Below, one piece after another: positions 8,150 to 15,134 of a stretch of DNA of 34,352 bases. Both the position numbers and the translations under genes were made by a program. The stretch is from Methylobacter sp. GTDB taxonomy: Bacteria; Pseudomonadota; Gammaproteobacteria; Methylococcales; Methylomonadaceae. Where the stretch lies: positions 1 to 34,352 of the forward strand of contig JAURZV010000087.1 of the NCBI GenBank assembly GCA_030653175.1, in the 5' to 3' direction. The notes beneath the pieces were generated by a model. It saw only the letters and a list, made by a program, of their open reading frames with translations. It was not told the origin of the DNA and searched no databases. Numbering within the stretch: position 1 is the first letter of the stretch; each line of letters opens with the position of its first letter.

Positions 8150-8307
8150 AAAGCGGGGGGGGGGTGCGAATGCGCCTATATGAATTGATTTTCATCTTCA
8201 ATCACTGTAGGCGCATCCACACCCGAAGCCCTTGAGATAAACGAATCATCATCTATCAAAAATGATTCCTCGATAAGAGGACAAATTCGCACCCCCCCCC
8301 CCGCTTT
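8150..8307. repeat. Inverted repeat with G10 and C11 homopolymer arms downstream of zot
   Basis: Arm 8150-8171 reads AAAGC-G10-TGCGAAT. Arm 8285-8307 reads ATTCGCA-C11-GCTTT. They differ by one base in homopolymer length. Inside are a second perfect 8-bp stem (8171-8178 TGCGCCTA with 8208-8215 TAGGCGCA) and a 7-bp GAATCAT/ATGATTC stem. This may end the structural-gene transcript or act as an ssDNA signal. The homopolymers may also vary in length. Confidence 0.75.
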
Positions 8308-8337
8308 TCTCTGTCTTGCGTGTACAATGGCTTTCAT
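8176..8337 (-). CDS. Possible 53-aa acidic small protein after zot, containing a poly-G coding tract
   Basis: ATG at 8337 lies one base after the zot stop (8339-8341). The frame runs MKAIVHARQRKAGGGV... to ...IEDENQFI and stops at 8176. The run of 11 C on the plus strand is read as Gly-Gly-Gly-Val, so a change of one base would frameshift the product. There is no clear Shine-Dalgarno and no known domain. Because the whole frame lies between the arms of an inverted repeat, it may be chance. Confidence 0.3.
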   Translation of the reverse strand: MKAIVHARQRKAGGGVRICPLIEESFLIDDDSFISRASGVDAPTVIEDENQFI

Positions 8338-8338
8338 G

Positions 8339-9448
8339 TCAACGTGAAACAACTTCTTCAGGATGACGTGTAACACCTTTACTCATGTCAACAGGAAACG
8401 CCGTTACCGGAAAACGCTTATCGCCACGCTTAAGCAACAGACCGTACGGTTTACGCTCGACAACATAGCCAAACGCAACAATTTGAGGGATGTTAAGCCG
8501 CTCAAAGACCCGGTTCGAGCCATCAATAAATTCTATCTGAGCAAACATTTTGTTCTTTGGCTTGCTTTCAACCAGGGCGACAAGGCGCGGCCTGTAATCG
8601 GTCAAATACTTTTCAAGATAATCAATATCCGTAGGCGGTACAGGCTTAGCAGGTGGTACGGGTTGAGACGGCGTTATTTCCTTGGCAGGCTGTTTTGTTT
8701 CAGGTGATACGACTTGATGTGACTCAACAACAGGAGCGAACTTGACCGGCGAACTACGACCGGTTAAAAAGCCGTATAGGTAATAAACAGAAACGCACAG
8801 CACGACAGCAAACAGCGGTATGTAAAAGGTAAAAACCGACGACTTGAAAATGTTGATACGGTCGTCTTTGTGGTCATCTATTGATGTCACGCCATCCAAA
8901 TGCGATTTATATAAACCGAAATACTTCGAATCATAAGTGCCTTTACCGCTCCTCAGTTGCTTGAATTTACCGCTTTGCTGTTTGAACGTTGTCCATGTGT
9001 ACTCATTGGCACGGCCTACCGCATCACGCTTTACAAACGTGATCAGCGTATCAATACGACGCTTCCAGAGCATATGGCAATCTCTATGATCCTGACCCAT
9101 ACAGATTATGTCTATGCCCCGGTGTCCATGCTGGGTTACAAATTCGGTCATGTCCGTAGAAAGACCCGACTTACCAGCAGGAAAAAAATCTTGCAGCTCA
9201 TCCAACAAAACCAACGAATCATTTTCAACATGATTGTAAACATCAGCTATTTGCTCCTTTTGCAACTGGTGTAAAAGTTCGACAACACGTTCCAAAGAAA
9301 TTCCGGAAACTTCTGCAAACTTCTCATGATTTAAGCCATCTATGTAAGCAAAAACTTTCCGGCCTTTTTGTAACGAGGGAATAATTTGCTTTAACGCCGC
9401 TTCATAGCTCTTACCAGATCTCGGTAAACCTTCGTGAAAAATGATCAT
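8339..9448 (-). CDS. zot: Zot/pI-like phage assembly ATPase
   Basis: Inner-membrane ATPase that drives extrusion of filamentous phage, homologous to Ff gene I and to the zonula occludens toxin domain of CTX phage. It is 369 aa. Walker A is GLPRSGKS (residues 7-14), Walker B is SLVLLDELQDFFP (about 78-90), and QHGHRGIDIICMGQD is a typical Zot block. One membrane helix (about residues 206-230, FYIPLFAVVLCVSVYYLYGFL) separates the cytoplasmic ATPase from a Pro/Val-rich periplasmic tail. The ATG overlaps the stop of the pVI-like gene by one base (TAATG at 9448). Confidence 0.92.
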   Translation of the reverse strand: MIIFHEGLPRSGKSYEAALKQIIPSLQKGRKVFAYIDGLNHEKFAEVSGISLERVVELLHQLQKEQIADVYNHVENDSLVLLDELQDFFPAGKSGLSTDMTEFVTQHGHRGIDIICMGQDHRDCHMLWKRRIDTLITFVKRDAVGRANEYTWTTFKQQSGKFKQLRSGKGTYDSKYFGLYKSHLDGVTSIDDHKDDRINIFKSSVFTFYIPLFAVVLCVSVYYLYGFLTGRSSPVKFAPVVESHQVVSPETKQPAKEITPSQPVPPAKPVPPTDIDYLEKYLTDYRPRLVALVESKPKNKMFAQIEFIDGSNRVFERLNIPQIVAFGYVVERKPYGLLLKRGDKRFPVTAFPVDMSKGVTRHPEEVVSR

Positions 9449-9816
9449 TAGAGAATGCCTTTAATAAAACCAATCAGTTTGAAGACTGACCAAATAATCA
9501 CACCGAAGGTCAATATTTGGAAACAATGAACAAGCCCCGATCTTTGCAGACAGTACAAGATAGCCGGGCCGACTTGAGAAGCCGCAATCATATCAAAGGC
9601 TGATTTCATATTGCCGGGCAGCGAATTAGCACCTGTAAAACAATAAGAACAAGAGTCGGACGCCCAATTAAATAACCATTTGACAGCCGTCCACACTTTC
9701 TCAAAAATCAAAATCGGTAAATCAAATAAAAAAAGCTTTAGCGAGGTAAAAACGTTATTAAAATAATTTATAAACGCGTCCCAGTATCGAGTGATCGTAT
9801 CAATTATTGCTTGCAT
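9448..9816 (-). CDS. pVI-like minor coat/membrane protein (DUF2523-like)
   Basis: 122 aa. The start at ATG 9816 is chosen over the upstream frame opening (9846) because a strong AAGGGGG Shine-Dalgarno lies 5 bases upstream, overlapping the stop of the pIII-like gene. The protein has hydrophobic helices around residues 25-50 and 95-122 (LTFGVIIWSVFKLIGFI) and a Cys-containing middle. Position between the pIII-like and Zot genes is the usual place of the gene VI/DUF2523 product. That protein closes the virion end with pIII. Confidence 0.72.
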   Translation of the reverse strand: MQAIIDTITRYWDAFINYFNNVFTSLKLFLFDLPILIFEKVWTAVKWLFNWASDSCSYCFTGANSLPGNMKSAFDMIAASQVGPAILYCLQRSGLVHCFQILTFGVIIWSVFKLIGFIKGIL

Positions 9817-9826
9817 GAATTCCCCC

Positions 9827-11359
9827 TTAAACGGCTGATAACGCAATTCTAAAAGCCATGACCACAGCTAAAAATTGCAAAACGCCTGAAACGATCGGCC
9901 AAATAAGTTCAGCAAGACCACCGCACAACACCGCAACATCTACAGAATTCATACCCATGACAGCAGGTATTTTCCACATTGGACAGGTTCCGCCAGGAAT
10001 GGAAACGCTAAAAATATCACGACCAAAGGACATAATCGGCGTGTTCTGGATTTGGGTTAAACCATCCTGAAGAACGGATTCATACGTTTTGTCAGTCGCT
10101 GTATACCACTGACCAGCGGCACCGGTTCCAGCGATTGATGTACCCGCTTTACCAGTAGTGTTTTTTACAACTTCACGCAAAGTGCTTTCTTTAGCACAAT
10201 CCAGACAAGTCGTGTTTGATATGGTGGTTATAACTGAACTGTCGGTTGTGGTCGTCGTTATAGAACTGCCACCCGGTGTTGTTGAAGGCGTTGTGCTAGA
10301 CGTTGAAGTGGATGTACCAGGGGAATTGGTTGACGTTGTAGTAGATTCAGTTGATGTCGGCGTAGTAACGCACTTTAATACGCCGCCAACCATTGTCTTT
10401 GTCGTAAACAATGGACATTCACCGGTATTTTCACAGACCTTACTAGCGTTCAAATAATACCCAGACGGACAAACCGGGTCTGTACAACTGTTTGTAACGG
10501 TGTTTAATGTTTGCCCACCAGTACACACGGCGGGAGCAGGATCTTCACAAGTATGAGTAGCCGTGTTTAATAACTGAAGCCCAGTACATACAGGTTCCTT
10601 ACAAGAATACGGAAGCGTCGAGGTATCCTGAGTTTGACCACCCACGCAAACTGCATTATCAAGGCAGGTATGAGTTGCAGGGTTCAAAACCTGTAGAGAT
10701 GAACAAACAGGCTCATCACAAGTATTTGTAGCTGTATTTAAAGTTTGACCACCGACACAAACAGGGGGTGGACACTGCGAGCCAATCGATGGATCAACCG
10801 TTGAACCATCAGTACATAAAAGATCACAGCGTTTATGCTCGACATTAGCAACCAAGGGGGCTTGGCAAGAAACCGAATTATCCGTACATGAATTAGTTGC
10901 AGTGTTTTCAGTTTGCCAAGAAATAGTCTGAGATGAACCCACAGTGGTTAAAGTAGGGGTATAGTTGCAAGAAAGAGCTATTTCGCACTGACCGGTTGTT
11001 GCATTGCGGACTTCCGGAGCGGTACAAGGTGTAGCATTTATACAATTAGATCCGGAAATAGTGCCGCCGGCGGGGCAAGAATTGAGCTCAGCATAGGAAA
11101 ATGCGCCGCCGCCAGCACCACCACCATTTATAGTCAACGCAAAATTAATGCCGGAAACACTGCATGTCCGTACTTGCCCCCCCCATGCCTGCCCCACCCA
11201 CCAATCACACCCGGCCTGCGGTGACGACCAAGACTCAGTGCTGGAAAGTGATGAAGACGTATACACAGGAGTAATCGTTGCGGGATAAGTATCAGCAAAA
11301 ACCAATCCCGATAACGATCCCGAAAACGTCAAAATCAAAAACAGGATTATTTTACGCAT
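9827..11359 (-). CDS. Adsorption/minor coat protein, pIII- or TspB-like, with Cys-rich repeats
   Basis: 510 aa from the internal ATG at 11359, where a clear signal peptide begins (MRKIILFLILTFSGSLSGLVFA). The frame is open to 11383, and neither start has a clear Shine-Dalgarno. After the signal comes a Gly/Ser-rich N-terminal region. About six repeats of the type CxGGQTLNTATNTCxxPVC (roughly residues 190-320) follow, then a long Ser/Thr-Thr linker (about 335-385). The C-terminal domain ends in a membrane helix (ELIWPIVSGVLQFLAVVMAF). The end domain, with CPMWKIPAVMGMNSVDVAVLCGG, resembles the C-terminus of phage TspB proteins. It is expected to bind host pili or TolA and cap the virion. The repeats probably set host specificity. 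Confidence 0.82.
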   Translation of the reverse strand: MRKIILFLILTFSGSLSGLVFADTYPATITPVYTSSSLSSTESWSSPQAGCDWWVGQAWGGQVRTCSVSGINFALTINGGGAGGGAFSYAELNSCPAGGTISGSNCINATPCTAPEVRNATTGQCEIALSCNYTPTLTTVGSSQTISWQTENTATNSCTDNSVSCQAPLVANVEHKRCDLLCTDGSTVDPSIGSQCPPPVCVGGQTLNTATNTCDEPVCSSLQVLNPATHTCLDNAVCVGGQTQDTSTLPYSCKEPVCTGLQLLNTATHTCEDPAPAVCTGGQTLNTVTNSCTDPVCPSGYYLNASKVCENTGECPLFTTKTMVGGVLKCVTTPTSTESTTTSTNSPGTSTSTSSTTPSTTPGGSSITTTTTDSSVITTISNTTCLDCAKESTLREVVKNTTGKAGTSIAGTGAAGQWYTATDKTYESVLQDGLTQIQNTPIMSFGRDIFSVSIPGGTCPMWKIPAVMGMNSVDVAVLCGGLAELIWPIVSGVLQFLAVVMAFRIALSAV

Positions 11360-11454
11360 TGTCAAAGCCCGATATAACGGCATAGGCGCAAACTAGGCCA
11401 CTTAGGAAAAACAAGGTTAAAAAAATCATGTTTTTGGTCTCTTTTTTGGTTTAT

Positions 11455-11481
11455 AAAAAAGGGTGCCTTTCGACACCCTTT
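11455..11481 (-). terminator. Terminator after the major coat gene
   Basis: On the minus strand the stem AAAGGGTG/CACCCTTT (arms 11474-11481 and 11458-11465) is followed by a T-run. It lies 13 bases after the pVIII-like stop. Ff phages also have a terminator just after gene VIII, which limits readthrough into gene III. Confidence 0.8.
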
Positions 11482-11493
11482 CTTGTTTTTTAC

Positions 11494-11712
11494 TTAGCGG
11501 AACCAGCCGATAACTTTGTTAAAGCCCCACTTGGCTACACCAGGCAGCATTTTAATGGCAGCAATGGCTGTAAGAGCCGCTACGATGGTGGTTGCGTCAA
11601 CCGCAGCAGTCAAGGTTGTAAAGTCCAATGCAGCGTTTGCAGGAGTAATTGCAACCATTGCCAAGGTTAATGCAGCGATTAAAACTGCACACATTCTTTT
11701 CATGTTTTTCAT
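11494..11712 (-). CDS. Major coat protein, pVIII-like
   Basis: 72 aa precursor. A basic N-terminus and hydrophobic signal peptide end at ...ITPANA. The mature protein is about 45 residues (ALDFTTLTAAVDATTIVAALTAIAAIKMLPGVAKWGFNKVIGWFR) with an acidic/amphipathic start, a central membrane helix and a basic DNA-facing end. That is the architecture of Ff-type coat proteins. AGGTG Shine-Dalgarno 5 bases before the ATG. A terminator follows directly, consistent with very high expression. Confidence 0.9.
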   Translation of the reverse strand: MKNMKRMCAVLIAALTLAMVAITPANAALDFTTLTAAVDATTIVAALTAIAAIKMLPGVAKWGFNKVIGWFR

Positions 11713-11740
11713 AATTCACCTATTTTTCTTAAGTTAAAGT

Positions 11741-12001
11741 TCAAGGATGTTTTTCCTTGAACCAGTTGATAACGACCCCATAACCCCAAGCCGTCAGGTA
11801 TGCAATGATTGGCATTGAGAAGCCAAGCATCCACATTTGTCCCAAATCTTCCGCTAACGGCATCGTGAAGATGTCGGTTAGGGTCGGAAGATTTGCGTAA
11901 TCTTGCGCGGTGTACAGTACGTAGGTTGTACAGTTGTCTATAGTCTCAGTGGTCGATTGCTTGACATATCCAAGACTATCAACTGCTACACACAGCGCCA
12001 T
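11741..12001 (-). CDS. Small phage membrane protein, possible minor coat protein
   Basis: 86 aa, with an AGGAGC Shine-Dalgarno ahead of ATG 12001. The N-terminal half is polar with two Cys. The C-terminal half has one membrane helix (about residues 55-78, MWMLGFSMPIIAYLTAWGYGVVI) and a short basic tail. It sits directly upstream of the major coat gene, where minor coat proteins (pVII/pIX type) are often encoded, but it is longer than those. Function not recognised. Confidence 0.7.
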   Translation of the reverse strand: MALCVAVDSLGYVKQSTTETIDNCTTYVLYTAQDYANLPTLTDIFTMPLAEDLGQMWMLGFSMPIIAYLTAWGYGVVINWFKEKHP

Positions 12002-12175
12002 TTAGTTCTTGCTCCTTTCTATGGTTCCTTCTGTTCCTTTGTTTATTACGTTTTCTTGTATTACGTAACCGTTTATAAAACGGTCTTTTTGTACTTGGTT
12101 ACTTAAAACCCGTTCTTTAAACTGGACGGGTCTCATCAAGCAAGATATTGAACGGATTTTCATGGTTTACCCTGC

Positions 12176-12634
12176 CTATGGTTTGTTAGGGCTATTGTGA
12201 TTTTGCGGTGCAGGGGTTACGCCGGGCTTTGCTTTGTCTTTATCGGGGAGTATTTCCCCAGTGCTTTTGTCTATGTCCTTGTCTTCTATTTGGCCGGGTT
12301 CCGGACCGTCTACTTTCATGCTTAAGGCTGTGAGTACGGCTTTGTTTTGGCCCCCCATGTTGATTTCACAGAGTATTTCCATTTGACACGGGAAATACAG
12401 TTTTCCGGCTTCTACTTCGGCTTTTTTCTGGTCGAACATTTCAAAGGGCATTTTGATTTTAATCAGTTCATTACCCAGGTTGTTGGGGTTTTTTCCGGTG
12501 TTGGGCTTGGATACCCAGATGGAGCCGCCTTTGTTGTCGCCATCTATTTCATATCGAGTTAACGATTCAACTTGTCCTCTTATAACTGTTTGCATGTCAC
12601 CTAGGAAGCTGTTTTGTGCTATTTGTTCGGCCAT
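12176..12634 (-). CDS. Probable ssDNA-binding protein (pV-like)
   Basis: 152 aa. The first ~110 residues look like a compact beta-rich fold (VESLTRYEIDGDNKGGSIWVSK ... ELIKIKMPFEMFDQKKAEVEAGKLYFPCQMEILCEINMGGQNKAVLTALSMKVDG), as in inovirus single-strand-binding proteins. The C-terminal 40 residues are acidic then Pro/Lys/Asn-rich and probably disordered. Position between the zinc-ribbon gene and the coat block matches gene V in other inoviruses. The assignment is from context and fold impression, not from a diagnostic motif. Confidence 0.55.
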   Translation of the reverse strand: MAEQIAQNSFLGDMQTVIRGQVESLTRYEIDGDNKGGSIWVSKPNTGKNPNNLGNELIKIKMPFEMFDQKKAEVEAGKLYFPCQMEILCEINMGGQNKAVLTALSMKVDGPEPGQIEDKDIDKSTGEILPDKDKAKPGVTPAPQNHNSPNKP

Positions 12635-12722
12635 GATTTTGTACCTTTGTTGGGTTAATGTGGGTGTTTCGGTTTCTATTACTATTTGTTCTGACCTTTT
12701 AAAGCGCGTAGGTCGAACGCGG

Positions 12723-12965
12723 TTAGTCTTCTAAGTCTTTGTCTTCTAAATCGGGATCCTCTTCGCCGTCGTCTAGTGATTGATAATCACGGTTTAGTTG
12801 TTGTCGCCTTGCGTTTTCTTCTTGCAACCCATCCTCCACAAACATGCCGTCTTCGGAGGGTATTGGTTCAAAGTCTTCCCCGCAGTTGTAACAGGTGATT
12901 TGGTCGTCATCTGTGCGCAGGTCTGTAAAGCTAGCGGCACCGCAATTTGGGCATGTTTCGGACAT
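12723..12965 (-). CDS. Zinc-ribbon phage protein with acidic tail
   Basis: 80 aa. Two CxxC pairs (CPNC at about residue 5 and CYNC at about 25) form a zinc ribbon. A strongly acidic C-terminus follows (DDGEEDPDLEDKDLED). It is probably a DNA- or protein-binding accessory factor of the phage early block. An AAGGT sequence precedes ATG 12965. No specific family recognised. Confidence 0.72.
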   Translation of the reverse strand: MSETCPNCGAASFTDLRTDDDQITCYNCGEDFEPIPSEDGMFVEDGLQEENARRQQLNRDYQSLDDGEEDPDLEDKDLED

Positions 12966-12983
12966 GGTTAGACCTTAATCTAT

Positions 12984-13253
12984 TTACAGATAGGTAACGG
13001 GCGGGGTTATAAAAGCGCCGGTTATCGCGTTATTTTCTTGTAAATTCGGTTGAATACAGGTTCCAAATCCGGATTTATCAAAGGCTTTTGCTATCTCAGT
13101 AAATGAATATGTGATTGAGATCAGTGCAAAGACAAAGCCAATGATGAAGGGAAGCACTGAGTTTGAAACGCATGCCCATAATAGATTTATTAATCGTCTG
13201 CGCTGGCTGTATGTCAGGCCCTGACCGGGTACGCCGTGTTTTATGTTAATCAT
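12984..13253 (-). CDS. Phage membrane protein, function unknown
   Basis: 89 aa with one clear membrane helix around residues 27-52 (ACVSNSVLPFIIGFVFALISITYSF) after a basic N-terminus, then a polar Cys-containing C-terminus. AAGGAA Shine-Dalgarno upstream of ATG 13253. It lies at the head of the operon that runs into the coat genes, just after the structured noncoding region. Confidence 0.65.
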   Translation of the reverse strand: MINIKHGVPGQGLTYSQRRRLINLLWACVSNSVLPFIIGFVFALISITYSFTEIAKAFDKSGFGTCIQPNLQENNAITGAFITPPVTYL

Positions 13254-13856
13254 TTTTGATTCCTTGTTTTTTTGTTCTGTTTAAAACTAAATAAGGCTGG
13301 TTATGGCTGGTTTTATCTAACATACTTGTTGCGCTGTTTTTTATTTTGTTCTTTTTTGGCGAACCCTAAAGGGCCGGGCTTTCCGTTCCAATCGACGTTT
13401 AAACCTGATAACTGGCAGTAAGGCCAAAACGCTTTTACGCAAGCTCCAAAGGTTTTGACCTAACTGCCAGTAATTCAGTTTTAATCGCCGATTTCCTCTA
13501 CAATCCCTTTCGCTGTCCATCTCGGTATTGACTTATGTTTAAACGCGATTATCATGGTTTAAGCAGGAAAATCGCCTGCTTAAACGCATGACAAGCTTAT
13601 TTTTGTCTTCGGTTGTACAATAAATTTTTTTCGTAAAACGAAAATAATTTATTGACAACATGGATACACTATGAGCTGGTTTATCCGCTTTTTTGTACTC
13701 ATACCCTTCGGTTTTGTCCGATCTTGGCTTTTAACCTACGGCGCGTGTAGATACGGTAATCCGTCACAGTGGGGCCAAACGCCAGCCCAAAGACGCTCTC
13801 GTTCCTCGATGCGTACTTTGGGCTAGGCTGGAAAGCCCCGACTTCTACGAACCGTA
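13254..13856. other. Phage noncoding region with two long hairpins
   Basis: No convincing gene in about 600 bases. A 20-bp inverted repeat lies at 13411-13430/13452-13471, and a nested stem-loop at 13750-13858. Near the minus-strand operon start, 13295-13312 carries GGCTGGTTATGGCTGG, a near-copy of 15059-15078. A plus-strand TTGACT-16 bp-TATCAT promoter-like pair is visible around 13529-13556 but faces no plus-strand gene. The region probably contains a replication or packaging signal. Confidence 0.6.
13411..13471. repeat. 20-bp imperfect inverted repeat (phage hairpin)
   Basis: 13411-13430 (ACTGGCAGTAAGGCCAAAAC) pairs with 13452-13471 with two mismatches, leaving a 21-base loop. There is no T-run on either side, so it is not a simple terminator. 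Confidence 0.75.
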
Positions 13857-13858
13857 TC
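13750..13858. repeat. Nested stem-loop, 109 nt (origin or RNA candidate)
   Basis: Outer GATACGGT (13750-13757) pairs with ACCGTATC (13851-13858). Inside are GTGGGGC against GCCCC, and CCAGCCCAAAG-ACGC against GCGT-ACTTTGGGCTAGGCTGG with small bulges around an apical loop near 13797-13809. It ends exactly at the stop of the 13857-14129 gene. Such a structure would form well in single-stranded phage DNA. Confidence 0.7.
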
Positions 13859-14129
13859 ATTGGCGCACCGCTTGTTTCGCTTGGTAATGCGCAACTATTT
13901 GCACCCGTAATTCTTCAGGCAATTCCTTGACTAATACCAGCTGCTTACGCAGGTAAAGTGTCATGACTAATTTAGTCAAACCAAATGGCTTTAAGCCACG
14001 GTTCATTGCCTCAATTTCAAGGTTGATATAATCACGAGGAGCCAGCGCGGTTCTGTAAATACGTTCTTGTTTATCAGAACTGTCTGAGCTACCCAATGCG
14101 GGAAGGGTTTCTTCTTGTTGATTTAACAT
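13857..14129 (-). CDS. Small phage protein, function unknown
   Basis: 90 aa, no recognised domain. The predicted helix-rich core (APRDYINLEIEAMNRGLKPFGLTKLVMTLYLRKQLVLVKELPEELR) could be a DNA-binding helix-turn-helix or ribbon-helix type, but no motif decides it. The start ATG 14129 directly abuts the stop of the 97-aa gene (TAAATG). It is the last gene of the tightly packed early block before the structured noncoding region. Confidence 0.65.
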   Translation of the reverse strand: MLNQQEETLPALGSSDSSDKQERIYRTALAPRDYINLEIEAMNRGLKPFGLTKLVMTLYLRKQLVLVKELPEELRVQIVAHYQAKQAVRQ

Positions 14130-14423
14130 TTATGCAACTCCAATGGTTTTAGAAAGACAGATAACGAATACTTGTGGACGAAAAGAGCAAAGATCCTCAA
14201 AAGAACCCTTGAAATCATTAAACCCCGGATAATTCGATGGAAGACGGGCGACACCAACCCTTACAGGTACGGAACCCCTAGATTCTGAACCATCACGGAA
14301 TTCACGCACTTTACGGTACCGCTTTGAAGCTTCCTGGAACGACATTGGATTTGAAGCTTGACCACTACCGGATAAATCACATTCTTGATTAAGAAATTGC
14401 TCGAAAACAATATATAGATACAT
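14130..14423 (-). CDS. Small phage protein, function unknown
   Basis: 97 aa with an N-terminal MYLYIVFEQFLNQ and a polar Arg/Ser-rich middle (QEASKRYRKVREFRDGSESRGSVPVRVG). Both ends are coupled to neighbours with no spacing: the upstream stop is at 14424-14426, and the downstream ATG follows its own TAA. A longer frame reading across this gene in another phase (14261-14479) is a shadow. No function recognised. Confidence 0.6.
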   Translation of the reverse strand: MYLYIVFEQFLNQECDLSGSGQASNPMSFQEASKRYRKVREFRDGSESRGSVPVRVGVARLPSNYPGFNDFKGSFEDLCSFRPQVFVICLSKTIGVA

Positions 14424-14771
14424 TTAAGCCACCTCTTTAAGGTCGACAATAATTTCATCTTTATAATGTCCACCAGCAATCAAAAGAGAACCAAAAAGAT
14501 GACGGTCTTCTAATATTTCACACTGACACGTTTTGAATCCCGTAATCAATTGTTCGTTACCCAAAAACAAGAATATCAAGCCCTGTAAACGCTCACTGCC
14601 TGTATTAGAAATCAGATTAAGTTCATTACGACAATGCTCCATATCCCTATAAAAATAACTGGACGAGTCATGGTAATTAGCCAACACTTGTTTGAATTTA
14701 CGATGCGAACCCGAAGTGATTAGACGACAGGTTTCATTTACTTCGTCTAGGGTCAGTTTGATAGCGTTCAT
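14424..14771 (-). CDS. Small phage protein, function unknown
   Basis: 115 aa, mostly helical N-terminal half (LTLDEVNETCRLITSGSHRKFKQVLANYHD) and a hydrophobic stretch (LQGLIFLFLGNEQLITGF) that is too short to be surely membrane-spanning. Four Cys are scattered without a clear metal motif. The ATG overlaps the stop of the HTH gene (14768-14771). Part of the early operon. Confidence 0.6.
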   Translation of the reverse strand: MNAIKLTLDEVNETCRLITSGSHRKFKQVLANYHDSSSYFYRDMEHCRNELNLISNTGSERLQGLIFLFLGNEQLITGFKTCQCEILEDRHLFGSLLIAGGHYKDEIIVDLKEVA

Positions 14772-14965
14772 AGCACTACCCCATTTCTCAGGTTAGCAAC
14801 CAAGACAACCATATTGATCATACGATAACGGCCTATTTTAGCCGTTGGGATATAGCCTTGATCTATCCATCCACCTACTACGCCTTCACTCAGTCCTATA
14901 GCGCTAGCGAATTTTCCCGGAGTCATGAACGGGATGAAAAACAACTGTGAGGTTGCCTGTTGCAA
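14768..14965 (-). CDS. Excisionase/AlpA-like helix-turn-helix protein
   Basis: 65 aa. MTPGKFASAIGLSEGVVGGWIDQGYIPTAKIGRYRMINM is a MerR-type winged helix-turn-helix of the kind found in AlpA/Xis and small phage regulators. The longest frame starts at TTG 14965, three bases after the stop of the 22-codon leader ORF. The internal ATG at 14926 would give 52 aa and still keep the domain. Neither start has a good Shine-Dalgarno, so coupling to the upstream ORF is likely. It may regulate excision or the early operon. Confidence 0.68.
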   Translation of the reverse strand: MQQATSQLFFIPFMTPGKFASAIGLSEGVVGGWIDQGYIPTAKIGRYRMINMVVLVANLRNGVVL

Positions 14966-14968
14966 ACT

Positions 14969-15037
14969 TTATTTTATGGAATCATCTATTGCCCCTAAAA
15001 CAGTATCTAAATTGACTTGGTTTTGCTCTTCGTTCAT
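14969..15037 (-). CDS. 22-aa leader-type small ORF
   Basis: ATG at 15037, stop at 14969-14971, product MNEEQNQVNLDTVLGAIDDSIK. An AAGGTGC Shine-Dalgarno lies 5-6 bases upstream, the best in this operon. The HTH gene starts 3 bases after its stop. It is the first ORF behind the leftward promoter and could be a real microprotein or a translational coupler. Confidence 0.5.
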   Translation of the reverse strand: MNEEQNQVNLDTVLGAIDDSIK

Positions 15038-15058
15038 GATTGCACCTTAGCCTTGAAT

Positions 15059-15078
15059 GGCTGGTTGTGGCTGGTTTG
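15059..15078. repeat. Short repeat shared with 13293-13312
   Basis: TGGCTGGTTGTGGCTGGTTT here and a near-copy, GGCTGGTTATGGCTGGTTTT, at 13295. Each is a tandem of GGCTGGTT and sits in the leader of a minus-strand phage operon. It may bind a phage protein. Confidence 0.5.
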
Positions 15079-15081
15079 AGT

Positions 15082-15100
15082 ATGAGTAATTATTACTCAT
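15082..15100. promoter_or_regulatory. Palindromic operator between divergent phage operons
   Basis: ATGAGTAAT-T-ATTACTCAT is a perfect 9+1+9 palindrome, with a half-site (AATTACTC) again at 15123-15130 just before the repressor ATG. It overlaps the -10 of the leftward promoter. The expected ligand is the 89-aa HTH protein encoded next to it. Confidence 0.65.
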
Positions 15101-15117
15101 TCTGCATATATAGTCAA
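15090..15117 (-). promoter_or_regulatory. Leftward early promoter of the phage
   Basis: On the minus strand, TTGACT (15117-15112), a 16-bp spacer and TAATAA(T) at 15095-15090. It would drive the 15037-13857 gene block and is overlapped by the palindromic operator. Confidence 0.55.
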
Positions 15118-15134
15118 GTAAAAATTACTCGATA

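Noticed and set aside
12066-12131. Hairpins ACCGTTT/AAACGGT and ACCCGT/ACGGGT between the pV-like and 86-aa genes
   Set aside because: Short stems with weak or no T-runs in the direction of transcription; not strong enough to call terminators.
13640-13668. Promoter-like TTGACA near TACACT in the phage noncoding region
   Set aside because: Spacing is only 7 bases, too short for sigma-70.
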